Shown: in pieces, positions 1-8,991 of the stretch
How positions within the stretch are numbered: position 1 is the stretch's first letter
How the letters are laid out: each line of letters starts with the position of its first letter
Origin: Collinsella sp. UBA6357
GTDB taxonomy: Bacteria > Actinomycetota > Coriobacteriia > Coriobacteriales > Coriobacteriaceae
DNA length: 64,000 bases
Assembly (NCBI GenBank): GCA_002437815.1
Contig: DJRP01000006.1
Span: 5,377 to 69,376 of the forward strand
Direction of reading: 5' to 3'
The notes under the pieces: model-generated
What the model was told of the DNA's origin: nothing
What the model saw: only the letters and a program-made list of their open reading frames with translations
The model's database searches: none
Position numbers and translations under genes: made by a program

Positions 1-327
1 AATGTCGGCCTCGCCATAGCGACACCGCCAGTTACGGCAAAGGATGTCGTAGCCTTCGTCTATGAGGTACTGCTCCGCAATGTGCTCGCCCTCCACACCA
101 AGCTGATGGCTGGAGAGCTCTTCGGCCGGTCTGCTTAGGTAATATCTGGCAGGGTCGAGAATCGCGTTGCCATAAGAATCGAACGAGGCCTCGTATACCT
201 CGCCAAGAAAATCCAGGTTGCCATCCGGCATGTCCTCATAGGGCTCGAACGAATCTAGGTCCTCGAATTCCGAAGGGTCGTATTCCTCGAACTGACTGGG
301 GTCGTAGTCATAGCACTCATCGCACAT
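1..327 (-). CDS. yraN: YraN/UPF0102 family putative endonuclease, 3' part cut by window edge
   Basis: Only the first 109 codons are inside the window. I translated them directly from the minus strand. From about residue 77 the protein matches the UPF0102 (YraN) fold, a restriction-endonuclease-like family: a G-x-x-GE motif at 77-81, then A-x-x-YL, a CRNW stretch and GEADI ending at the edge. The start is an ATG preceded by GAGGAGG with a 7-nt spacer. Unusually, about 70 acidic residues rich in D, E, Y and F, including an N-terminal C-x-x-C, precede the domain. It follows rnhB, a common rnhB-yraN pairing. The nuclease role is inferred from the family; the exact function is unsettled. Confidence 0.8.
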   Translation of the reverse strand, partial: MCDECYDYDPSQFEEYDPSEFEDLDSFEPYEDMPDGNLDFLGEVYEASFDSYGNAILDPARYYLSRPAEELSSHQLGVEGEHIAEQYLIDEGYDILCRNWRCRYGEADI

Positions 328-520
328 TGCGGGCCTCCTCACAAATGGATTGCGTGAGAAAAGGCTCTCATGCTCGACTTACAGCAAACTTGCTGCTCTC
401 TAGCACAAAGTTGACAAAATGCTGACAACAATCCGACAGCTCAAAAAGGATTTCTAAACAAGCACGACCAAGGTGTGTTGAAAACCCTTCAAACTGAGAT
501 TGCTTTCAAAACGTGTCAAT

Positions 521-1312
521 TTAAAACAACGAGGGAGTCTCCAAGAAATTCCCACAAAACGAGAAGCGATGAATGGGGGAAAGACCCTGGGCCTTAATCG
601 CGGCGATGTGCTCGGCGGAGGCGTATCCCTTGCAATCGGCCAGGTGATAGCCGGGGAACTCATCGTCGTAGGCGACCATGAGATGGTCCCTCGTCACCTT
701 GGCGACGATCGAGGCGGCAGCGATGGAAGCGATTCTGGCATCGCCCTTGACGATGGTTTTCTCCTTGGGGTGCACGTGAATGGGATTTCCGTCGATGAGA
801 ACGCAATCCGGATCGATACCGGCATCCTCAATGGCGCCTGTCATGGCCATTCTCAGCGCCTGCGCCATGCCGACCTCGTCGATGGTTTGAGGGCTTATGT
901 GGCAGGTGCCAATCGCGAGGGCGATCTCCTCGATCTTTACGGCCAGGACCTCGCGTTTTGCGGGGGTAAGCTGCTTGGAATCGTTGAGCCCGTAGATATG
1001 CGGCTCGTCCGGTAGCGCCACGGCGCACACCGTGAGGGGGCCCGCGATGGAACCTCTTCCCACCTCATCGACGCCGAGGATGATGCCTTCGCCGCCAAGC
1101 TCACGTTGGAAGCGGTACATCTCGTCCACGCGAGCCGTCTCGGCCTCAAGCTTTTGCAGCTTGTGCTCGGCCGTTGCGACGGCCTTCTGCACTTGCTTTC
1201 GCGGATCGTCACGATAACGCTCGATGAGGGTTCGAGCCTCGTCCATGGGCGCGTCGCTAAGGAGCGCGGCGATCTCTTTTGCCGTGGAGGCATGAATCTG
1301 TGAGGTAGGCAT
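521..1312 (-). CDS. rnhB: Ribonuclease HII
   Basis: RNase HII removes RNA from RNA-DNA hybrids and single ribonucleotides misincorporated in DNA. The 263-residue protein has an N-terminal helical extension of about 75 residues, as in many Gram-positive forms, then the D82-E83-V-G-R-G active-site motif. Further on come the DGNP and ASIVAKVTRD segments typical of the family. The chosen ATG has GGAGG with a 6-nt spacer; an in-frame upstream start lacks a Shine-Dalgarno. It lies downstream of rplS across a GC-rich hairpin and upstream of yraN, so it is probably in the rplS operon with partial attenuation. Confidence 0.95.
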   Translation of the reverse strand: MPTSQIHASTAKEIAALLSDAPMDEARTLIERYRDDPRKQVQKAVATAEHKLQKLEAETARVDEMYRFQRELGGEGIILGVDEVGRGSIAGPLTVCAVALPDEPHIYGLNDSKQLTPAKREVLAVKIEEIALAIGTCHISPQTIDEVGMAQALRMAMTGAIEDAGIDPDCVLIDGNPIHVHPKEKTIVKGDARIASIAAASIVAKVTRDHLMVAYDDEFPGYHLADCKGYASAEHIAAIKAQGLSPIHRFSFCGNFLETPSLF

Positions 1313-1330
1313 CCTGTTCCTCCATAAGAA

Positions 1331-1354
1331 GGGCCGCCCCACAAGGAGCGGCCC
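1331..1354 (-). terminator. Hairpin between rplS and rnhB, possible attenuator
   Basis: A perfect 7-bp stem (GGGCCGC/GCGGCCC) with a 10-nt loop follows the rplS stop and, on the minus strand, is followed by TTCTT just before the rnhB Shine-Dalgarno. The T-tract is weak, so partial termination is more likely than a full stop. It could lower rnhB and yraN expression relative to the ribosomal protein. Confidence 0.5.
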
Positions 1355-1381
1355 CGGTGCGCACTATACGCGAAACAAGCC

Positions 1382-1723
1382 TTAGCGCTTCTCGCGGATG
1401 CGGGCAGCCTTGCCCACGCGATCGCGGAGGTAATAAAGCTTGGCACGACGGACAGCGCCGTGACGGACAACCTCGAGCTTGCCGATCTTGGGCGAGTGGA
1501 GCGGGAAGGTACGCTCAACGCCGATGCCGAAGGACACCTTGCGGACGGTGAAGGTCTCACGGGAGCCCTCGCCGCTCATGCGGATGACGTCGCCCTGGAA
1601 CAGCTGCTCGCGGGTACGGTCGCCCTCGACGATGCGGTAATAGACCTTGACGTTGTCACCGACCTTGACCTCGGGGATGTCCTCCCTGATCTGCTGACGC
1701 TCGATTGCGCGGATGTAGTCCAT
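1382..1723 (-). CDS. rplS: 50S ribosomal protein L19
   Basis: L19 sits at the 30S-50S interface. The 113-residue product begins MDYIRAIE and carries the usual family segments (VGDNVKVYYRI, ERTFPLHSP, RAKLYYLRD). The ATG is preceded by GAGG with a 6-nt spacer, and an in-frame upstream extension is rejected because it runs through the promoter. It normally follows trmD, but here trmD is about 8.8 kb away. The gene has its own promoter (TTGCGC-N17-TATACT) and leads into rnhB and yraN. Confidence 0.97.
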   Translation of the reverse strand: MDYIRAIERQQIREDIPEVKVGDNVKVYYRIVEGDRTREQLFQGDVIRMSGEGSRETFTVRKVSFGIGVERTFPLHSPKIGKLEVVRHGAVRRAKLYYLRDRVGKAARIREKR

Positions 1724-1790
1724 TTGTTTCCTCGTCTCTAGAGGTGCCGACGCGATTGCGAACGACACATAGGCTTACACACAAGGTTGA

Positions 1791-1819
1791 AGTATACGGC
1801 ACGCGAACATCGGGCGCAA
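1791..1819 (-). promoter_or_regulatory. Predicted sigma-70-type promoter of rplS
   Basis: On the minus strand TTGCGC and TATACT are separated by exactly 17 nt, about 60 nt upstream of the rplS ATG. This fits rplS being transcribed independently of its usual trmD partner. Confidence 0.6.
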
Positions 1820-1830
1820 GAATTTCACAA

Positions 1831-2808
1831 CTAAAGGCAGAATCCAACAATTAGGCAGTTTTCTTGAGCCGCAGAATTGAGCGTTGAAGGATAGCCGGAA
1901 CCCTTGACCTGATAGTACAACTCGTCATCGCCCTCTATGAAGCTCACGGGATACGGGGTGCGCGTCCACCAGTTTCCCGTGGATACGCCCAAGAACGAGG
2001 CCATGAAATCATCGGGATCCTGCTTGTCCGCGATTCCGGCCTCCGAGAAGAGCTCGTATTGCGCGCCCTCGTTGGAAATAGACTCATCAAAGGGCTTGAA
2101 GTCCGTATAGGCGGTGTTCCAGATAGGCGAATCGCCGTACTCCTGGGCAAACCAGGTGAGCTCGCCGAACACTTCGGAGCATGAGGGAACCCAAAGCGTG
2201 TCGGAGGTCTGCGAAAGGGCCGACGCAGGATCCTCGGTGGCGCCAACGTTATTCGTCGTCTTGAGAACGGCTTTGAGGCGAGAAGACAAATCCTCCGGGA
2301 ACAGTGCTTGGCCTTCGGAAGCCAACCATGCCCTTAGGCTTGAGCCCTCCCATCCGCCGACGTTGGTTCCCGAATCGTTCATCGCTTTTTGGGCGATCGG
2401 GCCCGCAAAGAAGGTCAATCCGGCCTTTCTCGACCCATCGGCGAGGTCATCGGCACAGATTCCGACGAGGCGCACCGGAACGGCGACGTTGTTGCTCAAA
2501 ATGAGTTGCTTGGGCTGCGAAGTCAATTTGCCGTCGGCGTCAAGCAGTCCATACGACGCTGCCAACGAACGGGCAGAGTCATAATCGGGGGCTTTTTCAA
2601 TCTCATCGGCCATTTTGGAGACATCGTCCCATGAGCAATCGGGCCAGGTCGCGATAGAGGCGCTCGTGGATTCTCCCCCAGCTGGACCATCCTGAGAAAA
2701 AGTACCGCTCACGACGCCACAAAGAACGAATCCGCAACAGGCAACAAAGGCAAGAGAGAACACGACGAGCAGAACGCTCGAGAGCGTGCGACGCTTCTTT
2801 GCAACCAA
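1831..2808 (-). CDS. Membrane-anchored DUF6273-like surface protein
   Basis: The 325-residue protein has a basic N-terminus (AKKRR), one hydrophobic segment at about residues 10-32 and a large extracytoplasmic part. The C-terminal two thirds show a W-x-x-S-x-LR-x-WL block, a D-x-L-W-V-P-S-x-x-E block and a WWTRTP block. I associate this pattern with DUF6273 proteins of gut Firmicutes and Actinobacteria, whose function is unknown. The TTG start is chosen because GGGAGG lies 6 nt upstream; another TTG seven codons earlier has no Shine-Dalgarno. It lies between ppdK and the rplS promoter. I cannot assign a role beyond an anchored surface protein. Confidence 0.65.
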   Translation of the reverse strand: MVAKKRRTLSSVLLVVFSLAFVACCGFVLCGVVSGTFSQDGPAGGESTSASIATWPDCSWDDVSKMADEIEKAPDYDSARSLAASYGLLDADGKLTSQPKQLILSNNVAVPVRLVGICADDLADGSRKAGLTFFAGPIAQKAMNDSGTNVGGWEGSSLRAWLASEGQALFPEDLSSRLKAVLKTTNNVGATEDPASALSQTSDTLWVPSCSEVFGELTWFAQEYGDSPIWNTAYTDFKPFDESISNEGAQYELFSEAGIADKQDPDDFMASFLGVSTGNWWTRTPYPVSFIEGDDELYYQVKGSGYPSTLNSAAQENCLIVGFCL

Positions 2809-2911
2809 ACCAAACCTCCCGTCGACCAAACCCGGCCTTCAACTGTAGCAAGAAAAAGGGAGGGAAGCCGATAGCTTCCCTCCCCACTTGCATAAACCTA
2901 AAGCTTACGAG

Positions 2912-5671
2912 CTACGCGAGCTTCTGAGCACCGCCGTTGGAGCGGATCTTTGCCTGCGCGGCCGCGAGGCGGGCGATAGGCACGCGGTACGGCGAGCAGG
3001 AAACGTAGTCGAGGCCGAGGTCGTAGTACATCTGGATGGAGTCCGGATCGCCGCCGGTCTCGCCGCAGACGCCGCAGATAATCTTCTCGTTGGCCTTGTG
3101 GCCGCCCTCGACGCCAAGCTTGACGAGCTTCGCGATACCGGCGTCGAGCGTCTCGAACGGGTTGGTCTTCAGGATCTTCTTGGAGAGGTACTGCGGGATG
3201 AACGCGCTCTCGACGTCGTCGCGCGAGAAGCCGAAGCTCATCTGGGTCAGGTCGTTCGTGCCGAAGGAGAAGAAGTCGGCGTACTCACCGATCTCGTCGG
3301 CGGTCACGGCTGCGCGCGGGATCTCGATCATGCAACCGACGGGGATGTTCAGGTCGACGCCGGTCTGGTCGGACACGGCCTTGATGACGGACTCGATCTG
3401 CTCGCGAACCACCTTGAGCTCGTCGACCGTGGATACCAGCGGCACCATGATCTCGGGCTTGGGGTCGAAGCCGCGCTTCTTGAGGTGGGCAGCGGCGCTC
3501 GCGATGGCGCGGACCTGCATCTCGGTCAGCTCAGGATAGATGATGCCCAGGCGGCAACCGCGCAGGCCGAGCATCGGGTTGGCCTCCTGGAAGGAGTCCA
3601 GGCGGGCGAGCATGTCGCGACGGGCCTTGAGCTGGATATCGGACTCACCGCGGGCCTCGGCATGCGCGAGCTCGACAGCATAATCGCGCGGGTTGTCGAG
3701 GAACTCGTGCAGAGGCGGGTCGAGCAGGCGGACGATGACGGTCTTGCCGTCCATCTCCTTGAACATGCCAAGGAAGTCGTCGGTCTGGACCTTGAGGAGC
3801 TGACCGAGGGCCTGCTGCTTGGCGCCGGTTCGCTCAGCAAGGATGAACGACTGGATAATCTCTTTGCGATCGCCCAGGAACATGTGCTCGGTGCGATCGA
3901 GGCCGATGCCCTCGGCACCGAACTCGCGGGAAAGCTTGGCGTCCTCGGGGTTGTCCGCATTGGCACGAACGCCGATGTTGCGGCCGCGGGAGGCGTCCTC
4001 GCGAATCTCGTCGGCCCACTCGAGGATGGTCTCGAGGTCGCCGGTGAGCTCGGGGCGTACCAGGGGCACGGCGCCCTGGATGACGTCGCCGGTCGTGCCG
4101 TTGATGGAGATGATGTCCCCCTCGTGCAGCACGACGTCGGTACCGGTGACGGTGACCTCCTTGTGCTTGGCGTCGATCTTCAGCGCCTCGGCGCCGCAGA
4201 CGCAGGGGGCGCCCATGCCACGGGCGATGACGGCCGCGTGTGAGGTCTTTCCACCGTGGGAGGTGAGGATGCCCTCAGCGGCGACCATACCCTTGAGGTC
4301 GTCGGGCGTGGTCTCCCAACGCACGAGGATGCAGGGCTTGTCGCGCATGGAGCAGTCGACGGCGTCCTCGGCGGAGAAGACGACCTGGCCCACCGCCGCG
4401 CCCGGGGAGGCGTTCATGCCCTTGGTCAGGACCTTGAAGTCGGCCTTGGGGTCGAACTGCGGGTGGAGGAGCTGATCGAGCTGCTCGGGGGCCACGCGCA
4501 TGACGGCCTCCTCCTTGGAGATGGCGCCCTCGGCCTCGAACTGCATGGCGATCGCGAGCGCCGCCATGGCGGTACGCTTGCCAACGCGGGTCTGGAGCAT
4601 CCAGAGCTTGCCCTGCTCGATGGTGAACTCGATGTCCATCATGTCGCGGTAGTGCTCCTCGAGCTTGACGAAGATCTCGTCGAGCTGCTTGCCGGCCTCC
4701 TCGAGGCCGGGGAGGGTCTTGAGGTCGGCGATCGGCTCGGTGTTGCGGATGCCGGCCACGACGTCCTCGCCCTGGGCGTTCACGAGGAAGTCGCCGTAGA
4801 ACTCCTTGGTGCCGTCGGCGGGGTTGCGGGTGAACGCGACGCCGGTGGCGGAGGTGTCGCCCTTGTTGCCAAAGACCATGACCTGGACGTTCACGGCGGT
4901 GCCGAGGTCGTCGGAGATCTTGTTCTGCTTGCGGTAGATGATGGCGCGCTCGTTCATCCAGCTGCCGAAGACGGCCTCGATGGCGAGGCGGAGCTGCAGC
5001 TTGGGGTCCTGCGGGAAAGCGGCACGACCGTCGTCGCCGGTGACCTCGGGGTGAGCCTGGGAGTCGACGTTCACGGCGAAGATCTGCTTGAAGGTCTCGG
5101 TGAGGGCCTTCAGGTCCTCGGCATCGAGCTCGGTGTCGAGCTTCACGCCCCTCTCGGCCTTCTTCTCGTTGATTGCGTCCTCGAAGAGATCACCGTCGAC
5201 GCCCATGACGACGTTCGAGAACATCTGGACGAAACGACGATAGGAATCCCATGCAAAGCGCTCGTTGCCCGTCTGCTTGATGAGGCCCTGGACGGAGATG
5301 TCGTTCAGGCCGAGGTTGAGGACGGTGTCCATCATGCCGGGCATGGAAAACGGAGCGCCCGAGCGAACGGACACGAGCAGAGGATCGTTGGCATCGCCGA
5401 GCTTCTTGCCGCAACGGACCTCGAGATCGGCCTCGGCGGCCGCAATCTGGTCGAGTGCGCCCGCAGGCCAGACGTTGCCGGCGCCGGAGTAGGCGACGCA
5501 GGTCTGGCACGTAATGGTAAAGCCGCCGGGAACGGGCAGGCCGATACGGCTCATCTCGGCAAGGTTGGCGCCCTTGCCGCCCAGGATAAAGTTCATAGAC
5601 TTATCGCCCTCGGTGACACAAGCCCCCTGGGCATCGGTTCCAAAGCGGTAGACCCTTTTTTGATCGCTCAC
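2912..5671 (-). CDS. ppdK: Pyruvate, phosphate dikinase
   Basis: PPDK interconverts pyruvate, ATP and phosphate with PEP, AMP and pyrophosphate. The 919-residue length is standard. The N-terminal ATP-binding domain holds GGKGANLAEM (about 31-40). The central phosphohistidine site GGKTSHAAVIARGMG gives catalytic His478 with regulatory Thr476 two residues before it. The C-terminal PEP/pyruvate domain ends with the CGVCGE active-site loop. The start is GTG with AAGGGG 7 nt upstream, and the leader contains two GC-rich inverted repeats. The gene lies downstream of its regulator ppsR, and the Thr-x-His target of PpsR is present. A likely role is anaerobic PEP supply, feeding among other things the aro operon in this window. 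Confidence 0.97.
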   Translation of the reverse strand: MSDQKRVYRFGTDAQGACVTEGDKSMNFILGGKGANLAEMSRIGLPVPGGFTITCQTCVAYSGAGNVWPAGALDQIAAAEADLEVRCGKKLGDANDPLLVSVRSGAPFSMPGMMDTVLNLGLNDISVQGLIKQTGNERFAWDSYRRFVQMFSNVVMGVDGDLFEDAINEKKAERGVKLDTELDAEDLKALTETFKQIFAVNVDSQAHPEVTGDDGRAAFPQDPKLQLRLAIEAVFGSWMNERAIIYRKQNKISDDLGTAVNVQVMVFGNKGDTSATGVAFTRNPADGTKEFYGDFLVNAQGEDVVAGIRNTEPIADLKTLPGLEEAGKQLDEIFVKLEEHYRDMMDIEFTIEQGKLWMLQTRVGKRTAMAALAIAMQFEAEGAISKEEAVMRVAPEQLDQLLHPQFDPKADFKVLTKGMNASPGAAVGQVVFSAEDAVDCSMRDKPCILVRWETTPDDLKGMVAAEGILTSHGGKTSHAAVIARGMGAPCVCGAEALKIDAKHKEVTVTGTDVVLHEGDIISINGTTGDVIQGAVPLVRPELTGDLETILEWADEIREDASRGRNIGVRANADNPEDAKLSREFGAEGIGLDRTEHMFLGDRKEIIQSFILAERTGAKQQALGQLLKVQTDDFLGMFKEMDGKTVIVRLLDPPLHEFLDNPRDYAVELAHAEARGESDIQLKARRDMLARLDSFQEANPMLGLRGCRLGIIYPELTEMQVRAIASAAAHLKKRGFDPKPEIMVPLVSTVDELKVVREQIESVIKAVSDQTGVDLNIPVGCMIEIPRAAVTADEIGEYADFFSFGTNDLTQMSFGFSRDDVESAFIPQYLSKKILKTNPFETLDAGIAKLVKLGVEGGHKANEKIICGVCGETGGDPDSIQMYYDLGLDYVSCSPYRVPIARLAAAQAKIRSNGGAQKLA

Positions 5672-5686
5672 GATACATCCCCTTCC

Positions 5687-5736
5687 GGCGCCAGGCGCCA
5701 AGACCGTGGTAACGAAACGCCCGCCGGTCGGCGGGC
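5687..5736 (-). repeat. Two inverted repeats in the ppdK leader
   Basis: GGCGCC-A-GGCGCC lies next to the ppdK Shine-Dalgarno, and GCCCGCC-GGTC-GGCGGGC is slightly further upstream. Both could fold in the mRNA leader. There is no T-tract, so they are not obvious terminators. A TATAGT sits at 5746-5751 but has no good -35 at normal spacing (TTGCGT is 21 nt away). Confidence 0.4.
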
Positions 5737-5898
5737 TGTGTGGGTACTATACGGCGAGTGATATATCAGTTTACGCAAAGGATGCGAGCATAGGTGAGCG
5801 TGCTAAAACTGGCGGTAAACGGTAGGTAAAGGTGATAAAACTATGGAGTGTCAGATAAATCGTTTCACCAGCTCAACCACTGCAAAAACGTTTTACCT

Positions 5899-5983
5899 AC
5901 AAATTTAGGACGGGGTTGAATGTAGCAAAATTTGCTCAGTGGGATCGTGAGATCATGCGAAAATCAGGCCCGTCCTAAATTGT
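5899..5983. repeat. Paired REP-like motif at the 3' end of ppsR
   Basis: Two inverted copies of AATTTAGGACGGG (5902-5914 and 5969-5981) pair perfectly over 13 bp and continue through ACA/TGT with one bulge, enclosing about 54 nt. The distal copy forms the last codons of ppsR. The same core occurs at 6861-6871, 13987-14002, 14884-14901 and 14918-14936, near a RAYT transposase gene. The surrounding ppdK-ppsR intergenic stretch also holds a 9-bp inverted repeat GTAGGTAAA/TTTACCTAC (5822-5830/5892-5900). Confidence 0.65.
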
Positions 5984-6827
5984 GCAGGCGGGCGGCTTGG
6001 ATAGTGGTGAGATGATCGATGATCTCGGCCGCGCTTTCCTCGATGGCTTTGCCGTCGGTGCGCACCACAAAGCAACCCAGGCGCTTCATGAGAGCGCGAG
6101 CCTCCTTGAGCTCATCGGCCACGCTCTCGGGTGCCGCATAGGTACCGGCGACGGCGCGCGCATAATCGTCGCCCAGACGGCTATCGCGAATCTCGCTGAT
6201 CACGTCGACGGTAGAGATAAGCCCAAACAGACGCATGGGATCCACCTCGAAAAGGGACCGCGGCGGCTCCATGCCACGAGCCAAGGGGATATTGGCAACC
6301 TTATAGCCCTGAAAGGCCAAATACATCGATAAGGGCGTTTTTGAGGTGCGCGAAACGCCCAAGAGTACGATATCGGCACCCGAAAGGTCATCGCAGCCGC
6401 GACCGTCATCATGCTCCACAAAGTATTCCATCGCCTCGATGCGATGGAAATAACGCTCATCGGTCTTATGGATCGCACCGGCAACACCATGCGGCGCCTG
6501 ACCGATAAGCGATGAGAGGACCGCCAACGTGGGGCCGATCAGATCTACCGCGCGGATATGAAGACTGCTCAGATACTCGAGCACGCGAGCGCGCAAGACA
6601 GGGTCGACGATCGTGTGGAACACAGCGATATCGCGATGATCGGCGTCCACGCGCGGATCGATAAAGCGTCTGACCTGCTCAACATCCTCCACCTTGGGAA
6701 GACGCAGCAACCGAAAGGCCCCTTCATCAAATTGCCCGGCCGCCGCCAACACCACCTCGCAAGCAGTATCACCGAGCGAATCGGAGATGACGATGACGGT
6801 GGGCTGGACAGCGACCGGGCAATCCAT
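5964..6827 (-). CDS. ppsR: PpsR/PDRP-type pyruvate, phosphate dikinase regulatory protein
   Basis: Family members (DUF299) are bifunctional: an ADP-dependent kinase inactivates PPDK by phosphorylating the Thr near its catalytic His, and a phosphate-dependent pyrophosphorylase reverses this. The 287-residue protein starts with VIVISDSLGDT and has the P-loop-like GVSRTSKTPLSMYLA in its middle, both diagnostic. The ATG has GGAGG 5 nt upstream. The gene is directly upstream of ppdK in the same direction, so the pairing is convincing. Its last residues (HNLGRA) are encoded by a copy of the REP-like motif, suggesting the C-terminus was rewritten when the element arrived. Confidence 0.93.
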   Translation of the reverse strand: MDCPVAVQPTVIVISDSLGDTACEVVLAAAGQFDEGAFRLLRLPKVEDVEQVRRFIDPRVDADHRDIAVFHTIVDPVLRARVLEYLSSLHIRAVDLIGPTLAVLSSLIGQAPHGVAGAIHKTDERYFHRIEAMEYFVEHDDGRGCDDLSGADIVLLGVSRTSKTPLSMYLAFQGYKVANIPLARGMEPPRSLFEVDPMRLFGLISTVDVISEIRDSRLGDDYARAVAGTYAAPESVADELKEARALMKRLGCFVVRTDGKAIEESAAEIIDHLTTIQAARLHNLGRA

Positions 6828-6842
6828 GACGACCTCCAAGGC

Positions 6843-6883
6843 GACCCCGTGCCTCAAATTAGGACGGGGTCAAATTTAGCAAA
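6843..6883. repeat. REP-like motif between glyS and ppsR
   Basis: The core TTAGGACGGGGTC is present, followed by AAATTTAGCAAA as in the 5.9-kb copy. ACGGGGTC also pairs with GACCCCGT at 6843-6850 to give an 8-bp stem with a 13-nt loop. On the minus strand it lies just downstream of the glyS stop. No T-run follows, so it is not a canonical terminator. Confidence 0.6.
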
Positions 6884-6892
6884 GGGCCGACG

Positions 6893-8989
6893 TTATTTCT
6901 TGCGGGCGAGCTCGCCGATATTGGCAACGCCCGAGAACACGGCCTCGAAACGGTTAAGCAGCTTAAGACGATTATCACGCAGCTGCTCGTCCTTATCCAT
7001 AACCATGACCTCGTCGAAGAAACGGTCGATCGGAGCGCGCAGGGCGGCAAGAGCGGCAAAGGCAGCCGGATAGTCCTGACCGGCCAGGGCGTTGTCGACT
7101 GCGATCTGCGCCGCATCGGTAGCCTCGAGCAGGGCGACCTCGGCCTCGCCCATCAAGGCGCGGTCACAATCGACGCCCAGCTCGGGCTGAGCGATATGGG
7201 CGGCACGCGCATAGGCCGTGGCTAGGTTGTCGAAGGTCTCGGCATCGTTCTTGCGAGCCTCGTCGAGCGCAGCGCAGCGAGCAAAGAAGACGGTCGGATC
7301 GATCACGTGCACGGCGGAAACCGCAGCGACGGTATCGGCCGGAACCTTCTCGTCGCGAGCCATGCTCACCAGGCGGCCATGGAAGAACTCGCGGATCTGC
7401 TCGGAGACGGCCGCCGCGTCGAACTCGATTCCCTGCTCCGCGTAGAGCGAAAGCGCCTCGTCGATCAGCGACGTGGGGTCGACATGCAGGCGGTCACGCA
7501 GGATATTGATGATGCCGATGGCGGCACGACGCAGCGCATAGGGGTCGGAAGAACCGGTCGGCGGCTCACCGATGGCAAAGATGCCCGCGATGGTGTCGAG
7601 CTTGTCGGCACAGGCTACGATACAGCCGGCCGTACCCTCGGGCAGCTCATCACCGGCAAAACGCGGACGATAGTGGTCGCGGATAGCGTGAGCGACCTCT
7701 TCAGTCTCCCCCATCGCAGCCGCGTAGTAGCCGCCCATCACACCCTGCTGGCTCGTGAACTCGACCACGGCGTTCGAAACCAGGTCGGCCTTGCACAGGT
7801 GCGCGGCGCGCGCCGCGTCGGCCGCCATCTGGGCGCCGTAGCGGGCCTCGCGCGCAATGGCCAACGCGAGCTGCTCGATGCGCTCGGACTTGGCAAGCAC
7901 GCTGCCGAGCTTCTCCTGGAAGGCAACCTTGGCCAGACGCTCGCGGAACTCATCGAGAGAGACCTTCAGATCTTCCTCATAGAAGAACTTGGCGTCGTCC
8001 AGGCGGGCGCGCACGACGCGCTCGTTGCCATCGATCACGCGCTCGGCGTTCTCGGGCTTGGAGTTGGAGACGACCACGAACTCGCGGGTAAGGTTGCCCT
8101 CTCCGTCGTAGATCGGGAAATAGCGCTGGTTGGTGAGCATCGATTCGCAGATGATCTCATGCGGCACCTTGAGGAACTCCTCATCGAACGTACCCACGAG
8201 CACTGTCGGCCACTCACAGAGGTTGATGACCTCCTCGAAGACCTTCTTGGGGGTGTCGACGTGACAACCGGGACGGGCAGCCTCGACCTCGGCGATGCCG
8301 GCAAGGATCTTCTCGCGACGACGCTCGGCGGACAGCACGCCGGCGTCCTCGAGCACCTGCTCGTAGGACGCGGGGTTGGCCACCACATGATCGCCGGGAC
8401 CCAGCACGCGATGGCCGCGCGTGGTGTTGCCGCTCGCGACGTCGGCAAAGCTGACCGGCACCACGTCCTCGCCCAGCAGGCAGCAGATCCAGCGAACCGG
8501 GCGCACAAAGGTGGCATGCTCGTGACCCCAGCGCTGGCTGCGGTAGTTGGGCCACTGCAGCCCCGCGATGGTCTTCTCGCACAGGGCGCTCAGGATGGGA
8601 GTAGCCGGAGCCGAGGGAATATTCTTCTCGGCGAAAACGTACTCGCGACCGTCGGTGTCCTCGCGACGGATCAGCTCATCGGCCGGCACGCCGCACTTGC
8701 GGGCAAAACCCTGGGCGGCCTTGGTGGCGTTGCCCTCGGCATCGAAAGCGATGTTAGCCGCGGGACCGCGCTTGACCTCGTGGACCTCGTCGGTGGCGAC
8801 GGCAACGTCGGCGACGAGCGCCGCCAGGCGGCGAGGGCTCGAAATCACACGAACGGCGCCATGGTTCAGGCCGGCCTCATCAAGACCCTTGGCGATCATG
8901 GTGCCGAGCTGCTTGACGGCATTGTTGAGCGGCGCGGAGGGCATCTCCTCGGTGCCGATCTCGAACAGGAAATCTTTGGTCTCAGCCAT
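6893..8989 (-). CDS. glyS: Glycine--tRNA ligase beta subunit
   Basis: This is the beta chain of the heterotetrameric bacterial glycyl-tRNA synthetase, which provides tRNA recognition. The length of 698 residues is typical. The N-terminal FEIGTEEMPS segment and the RYGAQMAADAARAAHLCKADL region in the middle are characteristic. The ATG lies 2 bp after the glyQ stop, so the two subunits are translationally coupled. Downstream comes the REP-like motif and then ppsR. Confidence 0.97.
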   Translation of the reverse strand: MAETKDFLFEIGTEEMPSAPLNNAVKQLGTMIAKGLDEAGLNHGAVRVISSPRRLAALVADVAVATDEVHEVKRGPAANIAFDAEGNATKAAQGFARKCGVPADELIRREDTDGREYVFAEKNIPSAPATPILSALCEKTIAGLQWPNYRSQRWGHEHATFVRPVRWICCLLGEDVVPVSFADVASGNTTRGHRVLGPGDHVVANPASYEQVLEDAGVLSAERRREKILAGIAEVEAARPGCHVDTPKKVFEEVINLCEWPTVLVGTFDEEFLKVPHEIICESMLTNQRYFPIYDGEGNLTREFVVVSNSKPENAERVIDGNERVVRARLDDAKFFYEEDLKVSLDEFRERLAKVAFQEKLGSVLAKSERIEQLALAIAREARYGAQMAADAARAAHLCKADLVSNAVVEFTSQQGVMGGYYAAAMGETEEVAHAIRDHYRPRFAGDELPEGTAGCIVACADKLDTIAGIFAIGEPPTGSSDPYALRRAAIGIINILRDRLHVDPTSLIDEALSLYAEQGIEFDAAAVSEQIREFFHGRLVSMARDEKVPADTVAAVSAVHVIDPTVFFARCAALDEARKNDAETFDNLATAYARAAHIAQPELGVDCDRALMGEAEVALLEATDAAQIAVDNALAGQDYPAAFAALAALRAPIDRFFDEVMVMDKDEQLRDNRLKLLNRFEAVFSGVANIGELARKK

Positions 8990-8991
8990 TC

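Noticed and set aside
328..520. Possible promoter TTGTCA-N17-TGCTAG upstream of yraN
   Set aside because: The -10 matches the consensus at only two positions; yraN is more simply co-transcribed with rnhB.
2888..5761. Long plus-strand open frames opposite ppdK
   Set aside because: They mirror ppdK codons (GC-rich antisense), have no recognisable domains and lack consistent Shine-Dalgarno sites, while ppdK is beyond doubt.
5746..5778. sigma-70 promoter for ppdK
   Set aside because: The TATAGT is good, but the only -35-like hexamer is 21 nt away; kept as an observation, not a promoter call.
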